Positions 47,613 through 61,698 of a stretch of DNA of 64,000 nucleotides are shown here, piece after piece; position 1 is the stretch's first letter, and each line of letters begins with the position of its first letter. A model generated the notes under the pieces. It saw only the letters and a list, made by a program, of their open reading frames with translations, was not told the origin of the DNA and did no database searches. The translations under genes and the position numbers were made by a program. Source of the stretch: Pyronema omphalodes (lineage: Eukaryota > Ascomycota > Pezizomycetes > Pezizales > Pyronemataceae); contig JAJJXM010000007.1 in assembly GCA_024516155.1 (NCBI GenBank), positions 62,001 to 126,000 of the forward strand, given 5' to 3'.

Positions 47613-49694
47613 TGGCTGATGTTTCGTTTGGCATACAAGCCATTATGAAAGTTTTAAGCAACTTGGTCAATCTCTTTTGAATTTATTCATCATCATTAGA
47701 GTCAGTCTGGACCGATGATGTAAACTCTGTTTCAACTGACTAACTGCTCAATCCTTAGTTAGGGCGATACCCTGTGATTGGTCCAAAAAGCACCAACCAA
47801 GTTTGCTAATTCCAGAAATCACTAAGCAGGCCCCCCAACCGCATTCCCGCCATAATCAACTCCCCAACCATATTTATACATTTAATTTTATGCTGACTAA
47901 TGATTTTGTGGTTGGAATCTCCTGAGATCTCAGAAGTAGGGGTTTCCATGTTAGAAAGACTTAAACTTTGGTTCATAACGATTACCAGGAAATTGGTATC
48001 TACGGATCCCTTCTCCAACTCGCGCATTTAATAGAGTACATAGGCTTCCTATGGCTTAACTGGTGTGACCTGTGTCTGCCGCTATTAAAGCACGGCACCG
48101 AAAAAAAATACCGTTGTCTTCCGGTAAACTATCAACATTCTGTAACATGTTTTTTTCCTCGGCAAACGAAGAGTTCCGAACTGATGATATGTTTTATCCT
48201 TAGCTCTGGCGCTTTTGATGAAGCACAAGCGCTGGTAAAAAGGACATTGGAGATGGATATCGATCTTCAAAATTCACATCACAATGCTTCTGGGTTTGTT
48301 TTGTCGCAGTCATCCCAATCGTGATGGGATATTCATGACGCATTTGATGTCCTTTGCGGTTTATCTAGTCTATCAATAAGTGATTTTTAAAAATCAAGAT
48401 TGTTTATCGACGATTGCACGCTGTAAATCTACGTACGAGGTGCTGGACAAAAGTGACCGTCACCCCGCGCGGCGCTTAGCACAGAAAAGTGACGGTCACT
48501 TTTGTCACGGTACCGTACCTTTCGCTTCGTCATGTATATGATAAGCCGAGGCCAACGAAATATCAAATCTTCATCTCCAATTGATGGAAAGAAAAAGATT
48601 ACCAACCTCGAGGCTACATTGGAGTATCCATCCAAAACTAAGAAGAATTTCCAAGCAGGGCCCTTCCACCATGTACTTACGACGTATTCTTGAGCCCTGC
48701 TTAAATATCTTCAACGCTATATGCTGTCTATAGAGAAATTCCTGTATCAAAACACCAATATCGGAGAATTTCTTACACGCCGCAAAGGCACGAATAGCAT
48801 TAAAATCTCCTGGATGACATGCCATATTGTCCGCTTAAAGCTTTCCAGCATTATGACCCCCCCCCCCCCGACAACTCTTCAGAAATACAACATGATGTAA
48901 CTAGTATCTTAAAATGGTGTCACAGCCAAGTCCAGATTTCCAGTAGATTTATGTGAAGACTTGTTCGTCTGTTTTTTTTTATTATTATTTTCGCTCTGCT
49001 GATTGGGGGCTGTGGTAAATAAGAAAATCAAGAGCTTGAGACTATAATTTTACAGCATCTGCCACTTCTTTTACTCCGGGTCTATGGTACTCTTGTTCAA
49101 GGGTATATATATCATGGCGGATTTGTAAGCCGGTGAAGGAGAATCAATGTTGCAGTTGTTGCGGGGCTTTGTCTTATGGTATATCCAGCTCTATTATATG
49201 CAAAAAAAATGGATGAAGAAATTGATCATAATTGTTTTTCTGATAACTCTGATGTGGTTATATCCAGAGCGATTTACAGTTTATCTGATGTTTTCGTCCA
49301 TGCAAAGCTTAAGTTAAAAGGAACCCTACATGTGTAGATTCTTTTATTCCAGTGTCGCGTGACACCAACCGTCGGGTTGAGATTTACCCGAAAGAAGAAT
49401 AGCCCAACTTATCCCGTAGGGTTCAAGGTGTGGCAGCCTGGCTCGGCTGAGTTTGACCACAGCAAAACCACCAATTGTACGAACCGCAACTCATGATACG
49501 AATGAATTTAGGGGTAACCAAGATGCATTTTATTCCAAAATTTTGTCAAAACTCGCTAGTACAACAATATTTCTCTCGCCAAGGGAATCCTTTTAGGGTA
49601 TCTCGCATCAAAACATCGCTCAGTGCCAAAAAAAACCAATGGATAATCAAACCGTCCACTTCTTCAACGTGTCATAAATGTAGCCGTCGTAAAT
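47613..49694. other. Intergenic region with a short inverted repeat, no gene
   Basis: Only short frames occur here. It contains a C-run near 48859-48868, a poly-T run near 48974-48981 and the inverted repeat at 48447-48505. Confidence 0.55.
48447..48505. repeat. 17-bp perfect inverted repeat with 25-nt GC-rich loop
   Basis: ACAAAAGTGACCGTCAC (48447-48463) is the exact inverse of GTGACGGTCACTTTTGT (48489-48505). The inner GTGACCGTCAC motif is nearly palindromic itself. The stem could extrude as a hairpin, be a tiny MITE, or be a dimeric regulator site. It is too far from a gene end to be called a terminator. Confidence 0.7.
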
Positions 49695-51059
49695 CTACTC
49701 CTTGTGGAAATGCCTGTCCTCACGGTTGGCAGCCTGCTCGTTGAGCTTGTCAATGTCGTCCAATCTCAATTTCAAGAACTCGTGCTTGTTCTTCCATGCA
49801 ATCTGGGTCTCGGCAAATCCGGCGCTCTCGGAAGGAGCTGGGGGAGGGTCGGTGATCTTGGTAATCAGGTAGGCAGTTGAAGCTTCGGCAATACCATAGA
49901 CCAAGACACCAACCCAAGGGGTCTTGAGAAGCAAGTAGAAACCAAGTCCGAATCCTAGTTAAAATTAGACCATGTTCGGAATTGAGGGATATGACAAAGC
50001 TTACCAAAGAGAACAGCCTCACGGTCGCGGAACCATCTGTTCTTTTGGTCCTTGGTGAAGTGGATGCGGGAGAAGTAGGGCTCCAAAAGCTCACGCATCA
50101 AGCTACGACTGGCAAAGAAACCTTGTAGGCAGAAAACAATCCATCGCTTAGGTAAAATAAATCCGAGCATGAAGAAGACCATAGCCGGCAAAGGTCCGAC
50201 AGCCTTGTTGAGAGAGTAGAACGAGGCGGCGGGGAGAACGAAACTGGGGTGCAGTTAGCATGTGATGAGTTCGGTAACATCTAGGATAATCTTACGGTCC
50301 GATCCAGGGCACGAAAGTGAGAAGATAAATTGCCATGGAAATTCCAGCACGGCGGGCGTATTTCTGACAGAAAGCCATGATGGCATCGTAGGGTGCTTTC
50401 TTATCATGGGGCTCGTCGCTTGGGACGGAGTCGGACTTGTACATCTGAAGATTCGGGTAGTACATGGCCCTCAAGGTTGAGGGGTCGTCGGCCTTGTGCT
50501 TTACGACATAGGTCTGATCAACCCACTGAAGACTCTTCATGAACCTATAGAATATGTTACAAGATGCTCTTTATACCAGGTGGCAGATTGTCCTACTAAC
50601 ATTTCATCCATCGCTGGACTGACGAAACGCATACAAGCCATTAAGAAGAACGGCAATTGAAGCACGCTCTTTTCGATGAAGGCAAGTCCGCTAACCGTTC
50701 TGACATCGAATCCAGATGATCGAAAGTCTATTATGAAACCAAAGAACCAAAGTATTATGCGGACGAGTACGGTGGGGACGGCGATGACAAGGCGGATGGC
50801 CAAGCTTGCAGCGATGGCAATTGCAGCTTGCCTGTAGAGTGTCTCATTGAATAGACGAGGGTTTTGGAGAGCTCGCAACGCTGAACGGAGGATGGCATTA
50901 GTTAGAATTCCGCTAATTAACCTCTAAAGAAGCGGGGCAGTAGGGGAAATGGTGGTAACAGTGGTAACGGTGGTGGCGGAATGTCAGAATCAACTTACCA
51001 CCGACGACTGTCAGCTGGGCGCCGCGTAGTATCGCATTGGGGATGTCTGCGTTCGACAT
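49695..51059 (-). CDS. Multi-pass membrane protein, UsgS-like
   Basis: Five exons join in frame: 50999-51059, 50601-50880, 50296-50544, 50005-50243 and 49695-49954, giving 362 residues. All introns have GT..AG ends and CTAAC/CTAAT-type branch sites. Hydrophobic segments include AAIAIAASLAIRLVIAVPTVLVRIILWFFGF, SVLQLPFFLMACM, AGISMAIYLLTFVPWIG, the segment GPLPAMVFFMLGFILP and GLGFYLLLKTPWVGVLVYG, about five to seven passes. A conserved-looking soluble stretch (HFTKDQKNRWFRDREAVLFG) precedes the last one, and the tail is charged and cytosolic. I associate this layout with the fungal UsgS/transmembrane family of unknown role, from memory only. Membrane location is well supported; function is not. 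Confidence 0.8.
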
Positions 51060-51767
51060 TCCGATTCTTCTTCAAAGTTTGTGTGTGATTCCGAGTTGAA
51101 GGGGGGAGATGAAAGGTGTCCGTGGAAGGTTTTGAGAAGACACAAGCTTGCGCTTAGCTGCCGGTGTGCAAGCAAACGCGGCATTCGCTGGCTGGCTAAA
51201 ACATACGTCATGCTCTCATTTGTCGCAGTCTTATCGGCACTTGTTTTAGAGGCGGGGGTACGCGGGGGGGCGAAGCGCCACGAGAATAGATTTTGTGCAA
51301 GATGTATAAAATGTTCAAATTTACGTACAAAGTAGTGATTATGTTTCCTTTTTTGATAAAATAATTGTAGATTTGAACAGTTGGAATATAAATTCAAGTC
51401 GAATCAGAATATGTTTGCCAGAAGAAGGCCTGATACTGGTTGATTCACCGTGATGCACTCTCTCTTCATATAAAGCTCCTTCTTCCACCTCTACATGGAA
51501 GCAACACCGCACCACAAGCAACAGTCACTGACAATGCCTCACAGAAGTTAAACCCTTCGAACACAACACAGCCCTCTTTTAACACCGTGTCGAGACACCT
51601 ACTCCCAACCAGCTACATACACCACAATCGCTTTCTCCCACGCGGTGGGTACTATTTTTCAACCCTCTCGACCACATTTTCGGTTTAAGGATAACTCAGC
51701 ACCAGTATCTGGACTAAATCAAATATCTTTACCGCTGGTTTTCCTTTTCACCAAGATATTCGCCGAT
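51060..51767. other. Divergent promoter region
   Basis: The membrane protein and the poly(A)-polymerase-like gene are transcribed away from each other here. A 41-residue in-frame extension upstream of the latter (from ATG 51645) is open but looks like 5' UTR. Confidence 0.5.
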
Positions 51768-54291
51768 ATGGTGAAACCGAAGAAGAAGAGCGGTCCGGTT
51801 GAAACCGCACGCAAAGGAGGAGGATCAAACGAGCAGCTGTTTGGAACTTCTCAACGCCAGAAGCCTGAAGCTGGACCCTCGCGTCAGAAGGACGCTCGAC
51901 CATCAGAACCACTTAAATCTGGTTCACCGCCAAAAAAATCACCTCAGACACGTACCACGTGGGATCCAGAGATTGCTTCATCGTTCGAAGTCGCTACATT
52001 GAGCACATTCGAAACGAATAGCAAACCATACAACATACCACCCCGAGACAGAACGGCGAACACCGGGAGAAACTATGTTGCTACCTACTCGGAACCTCCC
52101 GCCTTGACTGTTGTCGGAATTACAGTCGACCGCAGTAATGGCGAATGGGCTCCTCGGAAAGACGTTCCGCTTATACCTCGGGAGAACCCTTCTTTTAAAA
52201 CACAGCCTACAAACACGTTATCTGAGCAAAAGCATCACTCATTCAATTCTCATTTGGAGACCGATTTATTCAACTATGAATTCGATATGACTGGGCCGCC
52301 GGGTACAGGTTTGAATGAGAATACAATCCACGGACCGGGTCACCCACCGCCAAACCTCCAAATGCGTAAGCCCAATTCCAGAATATTTTATTTGTTGCAA
52401 GGGATAGCATTAAGTTACTAATGATTTTGATTCTATCCAGAGAGGCATCATAATAACGGATTGATGGTTGATTACCAGCAGTTTATTGATCCATTCCGCA
52501 CACAAGATTCGGATCCAATACCTCCATTGCATCACAGTGAGTTGGTTCCTACCATCGATATCTACCAGCACCCTTCTTGGCTATTGCCGCGTGTAAAAGG
52601 GCGAAATCTATGGGATAAGGAATCCCATCGAGATATCCTAGCAGATCCCGCAATAGTAACCCAATCTAAAATAACAGCAGATTATACAGAACACCAATTA
52701 CCACCACAACAGCAGTATTCTAAATCATCTCAAGCGATATTCGAAAATGGGATGAGAGTAGCTGAAGGGAGAGGTTTCATGAATACTGACTACACGGGTG
52801 TTGTCTTGCCCTTACTGGACGAATTTCAACCAACACGAAATCATCAGATCTCGGCCCCATGGTTAAGGTCACCGAGAAACGCTTGCAATCCTCGTCGCGA
52901 AGGGACAGACCAGTAAGTAAATTGTTATGATAGGTAACTGGATGTTGACTAACAACTATAGACTATCCGATGAGATCTATGATTTTATTGAATACATGTC
53001 CCGGGACGAATCAGAGATACGAGTTAGGCGGGATTTTACTCAAAAAGTTACCAAAGCAATGAGTGACTTCTTCCGGGAGCGGTCGATGAAAGTTGAAATT
53101 AGTGCATTCGGCTCTGATGTCAGCGGCTTGGGCCTTCCAACTAGTGACATCGACCTCATGATATCAGACCGAGCCTTTCGTCATATGAGTAATCCTTATA
53201 CGGTAAAGGAAAAGAAGACAAACATACTCTTGGATCTCGAAAAATACTTTATCGACAACTGCATCTGTGACGAGAATAATTCTACAGTTAGATGCGATGC
53301 GAAGATTCCTATCTTGGAAATACAGGACAAGGAAACTGGCCTAGAAGTTGATATCTCCTTTGAAGAGGATCATTCTGGGCCTACTATAACACAGGTTAAA
53401 GGATGGATCGAGAGGTATTCCCGTGGGTTAATGATACCGCTTACTCTTCTTTTGAAACATTCTCTTAACATGCGCAAGCTTGGCCTTGGATCTGCGACTA
53501 TGCCTTATCAAGTAAGTATATTAGAATCCAATACAACGAAATGGAGGATGTTAACTCTTCAGCAGGGCGGTATGGGATCATACATTCTCACGTGTATGGT
53601 GGTGGTCTTTTTGGAGGTGGAATATCGTCATCTTCGGGCTAAATGGATACTTTCCGGAGAGAAGATTAACATTGGAAAGATTTACACAGCCATGATGTAC
53701 TTTTGGGGTGTAAGATTCGACTATGAGACCAAGGCAATCCGGGTGAATCCCCCGGAGATTGTCAACAAGAACCTATCAATTGCGGTATTATGACTGAGAT
53801 CTACAATACGGAAAAATAGAACTGACGATATCTAGCCATGGACATTCGAAGTTCAGAGCCCGTTTAGTGGGATATCGGAAAATATCGCATCAAATTGCTT
53901 CGCAACGAGGCACATTAAGGCGACTCTGGGGTATTTCTGGTACCAGCTACAAGAAGGTATCCAAGATCACAATGACCGGAGTCGAGGTCTGGGATTCGCA
54001 GAGAATAATAGACTCGGAATCTTGGGAAGAATTCTTGGAGGCAACTATGATAGCTATACATACCAGAGAAGTCGGATAATTCGAGCTGGACTAAGCCTAC
54101 ATACAGAGAGCGATACAACCCATGAGAATGAAGAGCCGGAATCACACCCGAAATTATGGATGAAGAATACTGCTAATCCTTCCCACTTTCCACCTTTAAC
54201 ATTAGAGTTACCTCGAGATTCTAGAAAACAAAATAATCCTAGAGCGGCAACCAGACCCCTGTACCACATGTCGGGTAAGCTCAACTCCTAG
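51768..54291 (+). CDS. Non-canonical poly(A) polymerase-like nucleotidyltransferase (TRF4/5, Cid1 class)
   Basis: Five exons join in frame: 51768-52365, 52441-52912, 52962-53511, 53563-53784 and 53836-54291, giving 765 residues. Residues 1-355 are basic and disordered. The nucleotidyltransferase core has AFGSDVSGLGLPTSDIDLMI, with Gly-Ser at about 406-408 and the metal-binding Asp pair at about 418-421. The third Asp is in LEVDISFE at about 486. The PAP-associated region follows (MIPLTLLLKHSLNMRK, then QGGMGSYILTCMVVVFLE) and the nucleotide-recognition part reaches PWTFEVQSPFSG. TRF4/5 enzymes add short A tails to nuclear RNAs as part of TRAMP. All three catalytic acids are present, so activity is plausible. 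The sequence looks diverged from typical TRF4, so a paralogue is possible. Confidence 0.82.
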
Positions 54292-57200
54292 AGCTCGATT
54301 AGACTAGTCCTTCCAGCAAAAATCCGCTCTGGAATAATGGCCAGCCAATTACATGGAATTCTCTCTACCCCTATTTAATCTGGGAGCTAATGCTAATGTG
54401 TCTTTTGTTGTATCTTCATGGTGAGTATTCTTGGTACAGTTCCTGTACAAGTACAGATTGCTGCTTTGTTTTTTTGTTTGAGTCATTTACGATGCTATGA
54501 CTCCTTTTGTGTTTCCTATACCCTATCTGCGCTGCTTTTTTTGTTCTTATCTCTTTGTTACTTCTTGGATGTCAAGCAGTTTAAAATTATGGAAAACCCT
54601 AACAAATGACCTTAAAAGGTCAAAAAATGGCTAGTATTTTGATTATGTACTGTTAAATGCGCAATGGAATGTTTTTTTTTTCTTTTTTTCAATTCTGTGG
54701 CTATCGATTAACTAGCGTATACCTCTTCTGTAAATAGGATAGTCGGCGTCTAATAATTATGTGAATTGGTGATTGGAACTGAGAAGATGAGCATTACTGA
54801 ATTGGAAAATGTCGCCTATGTAGGGCCCAAAGATTTTAGCTTCCTCCACGCTTTGTGCATTGACTGATTCTGCCAGATGTACAAAGATTACTCGAAGCCC
54901 CAAATAGTTCTCCATGTTGCCGTTCATGAGTTTTATTTAGCTGTAACTAGCTCTTAACAACGGCTATTTTCAGTAGCCGTCAGTAAATGTTCACAATGCA
55001 AGTTAAGATAGGCTTCCTACGGACACGTAATTGATTTGATCACTGAAAACCTATATAATACGTTAGATCCCACGACGACAATACTCTAAGATATATCCCA
55101 ACCATACACCAGTCTATTATATTAACCCATTCACCCAGCCCCAGCCCCATTCCGATTCTAAAAACTCCGTACTGTCTGCTATACATCTACCGATCTCCTT
55201 CTATGATATACGAGCTCCATTCTTACAAGCTCTTTATTGCTCCTTCTTCACCACCTCGCCAATTTTATCCCCAATATCCTTTGAAACTATCATCTTCATA
55301 GCTATCTTCCCCATGCCTTCCGTATTCACCTTTATCTCCCTATTTATCTTCAATCATACGATTCTAATATAATCATCCAATTTTAACCTTGAAGTTTGCA
55401 GCAATGCATAGAACTAGGTACCATAAACCCTATAAATTGACGGTGTATTCTCAAAGTTCCAAGACATAAATCCGACTGAACTGACTTGCAATGATGAATT
55501 AGAGTTTAGCCTTCTTTATGATAATGTTCTCTCAGGTAATCAAAGCTCATTTGAATGGTTCTAAAGCTTGGTGGGGTCAGAATGATTGGATATGATTGAA
55601 CTCATTCATATAGCGTTGTTGAAAAATATACCGTCATAATGGATGTTAGTTTCAATAATATTTCTCCATAAGCACCCGGTAATATTTATTGCACTGGCTG
55701 TCACAATTAACCGATAATTGGAATTTGTATTGATGTGTTTATAGGATTATTGAATGTTCAATTCGTTATTTTGTTTACTCGGTGAGTAACTGAATACTGT
55801 CATTTTGGAACCGGGACTGGGTGCCTTGGAAATCCAGGAATTTCGAACATCTCATGATAACTATTTCAGATTTTGGAATATACGTGGAAGTGGTTGAATG
55901 ATAGGGCAAAATATTTCGATTCATGAAGTCTGAAATGACAACTAACAAGTCCGGAGTTGGAGCTGTGTGCGGGTGGTGTATGTTTTGAGTTCGTACTAGG
56001 TAGCTGTTGAGGGTAGGCGTGTATGGAGTCTTGAATCACTCAAGAGGGGGCACTGGCTTCTTTGTCCTTTCGTTTTTCAAGTTGCAAATTCTGAGATATT
56101 GGATGGATATCTAGTCTGAGAAATAAGTACAGAATGATAGGAGATGTTGAAGTGAGTTTGATTGAACTTTTAAGATTCCAATACCCCTGACCCCATGTAA
56201 TTCTGAACGAAGTATTACGACTACAAATATTTGAACGTTCGTAACTGAGTCCGAATGACAAATTGTGCAGGTGCTCTCTAGCACTAATTCCACAGCTGTG
56301 GCCCACACGCTTATCATAGTCCCCTACGCCTTCTAGAACAAGCTGCGTAGACTATTAGTGTTACCTAACATTTTGATATTATAATTTGATTAGATAAGAT
56401 TCTGGAATTTCATTCCCCCGAGTACCAAACATTTCTCCATTATGCCAAGTGTACCTCACTTTCATTATGCTGAATTCTCCAGATCTCATCAAGTCTACAA
56501 AGTTTTGTTCCCGCAATAACTTACCGTCGTAAGAAAACCTGGCTTGATGAATTTGAACAAGCACTCCGCTCTAAAGCGAATCCCTGCCGGATCTGGACCC
56601 AAATGTCACCTAGATCACCTCGAACCTGAGATCTGTTCACAAGCTCAACGGAGCTTGTGGTGGTTGTAACTATGCTTGTCTTGTACCTGTGTTGCCTCGG
56701 GATGTAAACTCTAATTTTAAGCTTCGAGTTTTGCCTCCTCACCGTGTGAGACTTTTGTGATTCACACTTCGTTTCGACTATACGCATTTGTTTACTGAGC
56801 ATCCTCGCAAAGGGCTGTCGTTAAGCCCAACCCCATAACAGCTATTACGGACGCCGATCAGAAAACCAAGCCGGTCAGGCTACCGCGTAAGTCGTCCCCC
56901 CTCTCCCGAAATGCGGGCTGATTGCCGAGACGACGAGTGATGAGACGGATGACATGGCCGGGCCTTGTCTGATTTATCTCGACGGTCGTATTTCTCAAAC
57001 GGAGATGCCGAATTTTGCAAGCCAAGGCCTCCGTCGCGACGCACTCGAGATGATACTGATGGACGCCGTTCCGTTCGTCTTGTTGGCGTGTTGGCCGTTG
57101 ACCGTTGGCTGCTGGTTGCTGCGCGTCGCTCGTTGCTCTCGTTGCTCTCGTTGCTGTGCTTGTGCTACCTGGCCCGTTGCTCTGCTGCTAGTTCAATAGG

Positions 57201-57322
57201 TGCTTGTTGCTTGTGCTCCCGACACTTCGAACTATCTGTCAATTGTGTCTATCTGTCTTTCTTTTTGCTAACCCACGCATTCTTACTTCAACGACACAGG
57301 CCACGCGCGGACTCCTACAATC
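54292..57322. other. Three-kilobase intergenic region, no gene seen
   Basis: AT-rich, short frames only. It includes a poly-T stretch near 54671-54689 and the SEC24 5' flank with CGTTGCT(CT) repeats near 57129-57152. Confidence 0.55.
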
Positions 57323-60300
57323 ATGGCTGACATGGGAATGTTCCATGCCCTAGGCCAATCCGACGATCCAAACGACCCCAATCGAGTCGCTCCGCCCAAC
57401 TTCCGTCCGCAGCCCGCTCCTCCCCCACAGGGCTACCAACAGGCTGGTTCATCTGCCTATGCTCCTCCTCAGCAGCAGCAGCCTATGTATGGTGCTCCTC
57501 AGCAATACGGTGCCCCGCCTCCATCAACTTCGCCATATGGACAGGCGCCCTCACCTTACGGAGCACCCCCACCATCTACCTCCCCCTACCAGCCTCAGCA
57601 ACCGGCCAGTCCCTATGGACCTCCTCCCGGACCGCAATATGGAGCTCCTGATATGGGTGGTTTAACCCAGCAAATGGGCGGTATGGACCTGACGCAGCAA
57701 GTCGGAAACGTTTCCAAGACACGAAAGAAGGGACGCGCCTACCACCAGCTCGACCCAACTCCCGCACCTGAGCCGTCACAATTCCCTCCCTACACTCCCA
57801 ATGTTGGAGACAACCTTCAGCAGGGCTTCTTACACCAGGGCCAACAGCCAGGAATGAGCCCGGGAATGCAGCAGGGTCAGTTCCCTATGCCGGCCGCTCC
57901 TCAGTTCATGCCTCAGCAGAGAGCAGACCCGGCAGCTTTCAACGCACGAGTTGGAGAAGCTCCCGGAGGAGGACGTGGTGGAAATGGTGTCGACCCTCTA
58001 TCTGTTCCCTCAATTCCCAAGGCTAGAGATATTGCAACTCAGTATTTTAGATCTACGTACTTCCCTACCTTGGGCCGTCACTTGCCGCCAGATGCTACCT
58101 CCGACTTTATCGCACAGGACCAAGGAAACGCTTCCCCGAGATTCTGTCGGTTGACTTTGAACTCGATACCTGCTACTGGAGAGCTCCTCGGATTAACTCA
58201 CCTACCTTTGGCGTTATTAATTCAGCCATTCGCCAAGCAGAAGATTGAGGAGGAGCCAATTCCTGTATTGGACTTTGGCGAGATGGGACCCCCAAGATGT
58301 CGCCGCTGCAGAACGTACATTAACCCATTCATGCAATTCGTCCAGGGCGGAACAAAATTCCAGTGTAACATGTGTTTGTTCCCGAACAACGAAGTACCGA
58401 ACGAGTACTACGCTGCAGTGGATATGCACAATGTCCGGGTTGACCGGGATCAGAGGCCGGAATTGACTAGGGGAACTGTGGAGTTTGTTGTGCCAAAGGA
58501 GTACTGGGTTAAGAAGGATGGTAACCCACACTTGGGAGATGGAAAGGGTGGTTATGCTATGAGATATCTTTTCTTGATCGATTGCACGGAGACTGCGCTT
58601 AACCGTGGTTCCATGGAGGCGGTTGTGGCGGGTATCAAAGAGTCTTTGTACGGAGAGTCTGCGTACGAGGATGTTGCGGAGGGAGAGGTCTCTGAGGATG
58701 GAACCAAGAGAAGGTTACCGGAAGGCTGTAAGATTGGAATCTGCACCTTCGACAAGGAGGTTCACTTTTACAACTTGAACGTAAGTTTGGTCCGGAAGGC
58801 TGGGAGTGCTTTTTGCTAATTAGTGTCTAGCCTGCCTTGGACCAGGCTCAGATGGTTGTCATGCCTGACATTGAGGAGCCTTTCGTTCCTTTTGATGCCG
58901 GTCTTTTTGTCGACCCCTACGAGTCCAGGTAATTGTTTTGGTTCCGAGTGATAGACTGTGGATGCTTATGAAATCATTAGATCCGTTATCGAGCACCTCC
59001 TCGACAACCTCCCCGGCCTTTTCACCCACGTCAAGACCGGCGAGCCTGCCCTTTTCTCTGCTCTTACTGCGGCTAAGCAGGCGCTTGAGGCTACCGGAGG
59101 AAAGATCATCTGTTCCTTGTCCACTCTCCCCACCTGGGGTCCCAACCGCTTGGCATTGCGGGAGGATAGCAAGCTCTACAATACCGATAAGGAGAAGACC
59201 CTCTTCAAGACTGAGAATGCTGCCTGGCGGACTCTCGCTGGCAAGATGGTTGAGTCCGGAATTGGTTGTGACTTCTTCATGACTCCTGCAGCCTACATCG
59301 ATCTTGCAACTGTTGGCCACGTCTCCGCTACTACCGGAGGCGAGACCTTCTTCTACCCTAACTTCGTTAAGGAGCGTGATTCCAAAAAGCTCATTGCCGA
59401 GATGTCGCATACCTTCCACAGAGAGACTGGATACCAGGCCCTTATGAAGGTCCGATGCTCTAACGGTCTCCAGGTTACTGCTTACCATGGAAACTTCTTG
59501 CAAACGGGCGCTGCTTCTTCAGATGTCGAGTTTGGAGTTATTGATGAGGATAAGACTCTTGCGGTCATGTTCTCACACGACGGAAAGTTGGACCCTAAGG
59601 TTGATGCCCACTTCCAGTCTGCTGTGCTTTACACCACAAAGTCTGGTGAGCGTCGCGTTAGATGCTCCAACATTGTTGCTGGTGTCGTTGACCAGGCTCG
59701 TGACGTTGTCCGTTGGGCTGATCAGGACGCTATCCTTGGAGTTTTGGCCCGCGAAGGTATACCTCTCCCCCCCAAAACCCACCCGCTCCCGTCATCAGTT
59801 CTCACTAACCCCAAACAGCTGCCTCTCGCATGCTCGAGCGCCCCTTGAAGGAGATCCGTGGTGCCCTTATCGAGAAGTGCATTGAGATCCTGGCTTCCTA
59901 CCGCAAAAACTCTGCCGCTACCAGCGGCAGTCCCCCCGGCCAGCTTATCCTTCCCGAGAGCTTGAAGGAGTTTTCTCTCTACGTCCTCGCGCTTATCAAG
60001 AGCCGAGCCTTCCGCGGCGGCAACGTCACCTCTGACCTTCGCGTACAGGCCATGCGCATGCTCAAGTCCATGTCTGCAGCTGAGCTACAGCTCTACCTCT
60101 ACCCACGCATCATCCCCATCCATAACATGGCCGACACCGACGGATTCGCCGAGCCAACTGGTCACTTGAAGCTTCCTGCTGCTATGCGTGCTTCTTTTGC
60201 ATTTGTTGAAGAGGGCGGTGTCTACTTGTGTGATAACGGACAGTTCTTCATCTTATGGATCCATTCCCAGGTTTCACCAAACTTACTAATCGACTTATTC

Positions 60301-60594
60301 GGACCTGAGTTTGAGTCACCTAAGCAGCTTGATCCGTTGTTGAATGAGTTGCCTGTATTAGAAACACATCTTAATGCGCAGGTTCGAAACATTATTCAGT
60401 ACCTGGCCTCCATTAGAGGTAGCAGGAAACTGTCTATTCAGTTGGCGAGACAAGGTTTAGATGGTGCCGAATATGAATTTGCTGGATGTTTGGTGGAGGA
60501 TAGGAATAATGAGGAAAAGTCATATACTGATTGGTTGGTGCATGTGCATAAATTTGTGCAGCTTGAGGTGAGTCCTGTTATGAGAGGTGGTTAG
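57323..60594 (+). CDS. sec24: COPII coat cargo adaptor SEC24
   Basis: Four exons join in frame: 57323-58780, 58831-58928, 58981-59756 and 59819-60594, giving 1,035 residues, normal for the family. With SEC23 it forms the inner COPII coat at ER exit sites and selects cargo. The N-terminal 200 residues are Pro/Gln/Tyr-rich, with [15 protein letters not shown] repeats. A zinc finger has Cys at 326, 329, 348 and 351. The trunk domain begins near [19 protein letters not shown]. The beta-sandwich and helical parts run through [19 protein letters not shown] and [17 protein letters not shown]. The gelsolin-like end is [23 protein letters not shown]. After [10 protein letters not shown] the stop comes at once. 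A GTGAGT at the LE junction could be a donor for a further tiny exon, so the last eight residues are uncertain. Confidence 0.95.
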
Positions 60595-61698
60595 GGACCA
60601 CCTATGTTCTAAAGGCTTGGCAAACAAAGCCTTACATTACATAGCTGCAAGCAGTAGGATGTTGAACTCTGTGCTGCGGATTTGAGAAATGCCCTTTTGA
60701 TAATAACAACCTTTTCTTTGTTTTATGTCTTTTTTTTTTCCTTTTTTTTTTATGCTATGTTTATTCCTGTTGTCTTTTTTTTCTTTTATGGCTCTTGATG
60801 GGATAAAGGCTGATTCTTATGGGTGGAAAGTTGACGGGGCAAAGAAGGGATACAGGTATGGGAGTTAGTTCCGTAGCGGACTTTGCGGCCGCGGGTGGAA
60901 TGGGTGGAAATACTGGTCTGCAGGGCTTGAGGGGAAATTATTGGTAGAAAGAACTATGGATTGGATTGATGTAATGGAGGATGTTCTGGGGTTGGGTTGA
61001 CATATGTTAGAGGGCTTAGGAAAATATTATGGATGAAGGAACTGTTAATTTATTATTTCTATTTTCGATCATGAGTTTGGTTTTTTTGAGTTTTTGAGTC
61101 TTTTTGAGTTTTTTTTTGTGCCTTGCCGGTGTGTGTGGTACAGTGTCATGTGATTTTTGTATGAAGAAAGGTCTGGAAATTAACGCTGCTGTGAGTTTGA
61201 TACAGCTGTTGTCTACTGGTGTGATAGGGTTGGAAGATTAATACTTACTAGGAATCAAAGCTTTCTAATAACAATTTCGTACATAACTCGCTTTCTGCCC
61301 CAAAAGTCTGATTGTCTGGGAAGAAAATAAACTCGGCCAAGTAACAAATACTGTATTATACTCCGTTGTATTCTATAGTATAGTATATTGAATAAATTAA
61401 CCAGACAGACGCTGGTATATAATACGGATTGAAGTTTTAACTTTCTAAGATAATGATACTTTATGACTAACCTTGCTCAACTGTGACGGTGGCTGTGATT
61501 ATAGTCCCCCCTCCAGCTCCTTGTAACTTTAGTACCTCTAAATCCCATATCTACCTCATCTTATGTTTTTTTTATTTTATTTCTTTTTTTATTTTTTTAT
61601 TTATTTTATTTTTATTTGTTTTCTGCAGGTACTTTTCATACGGATATCTTTACCATTATGAATGATTTACAAATTTGTGACATAACACTGTGACATAG

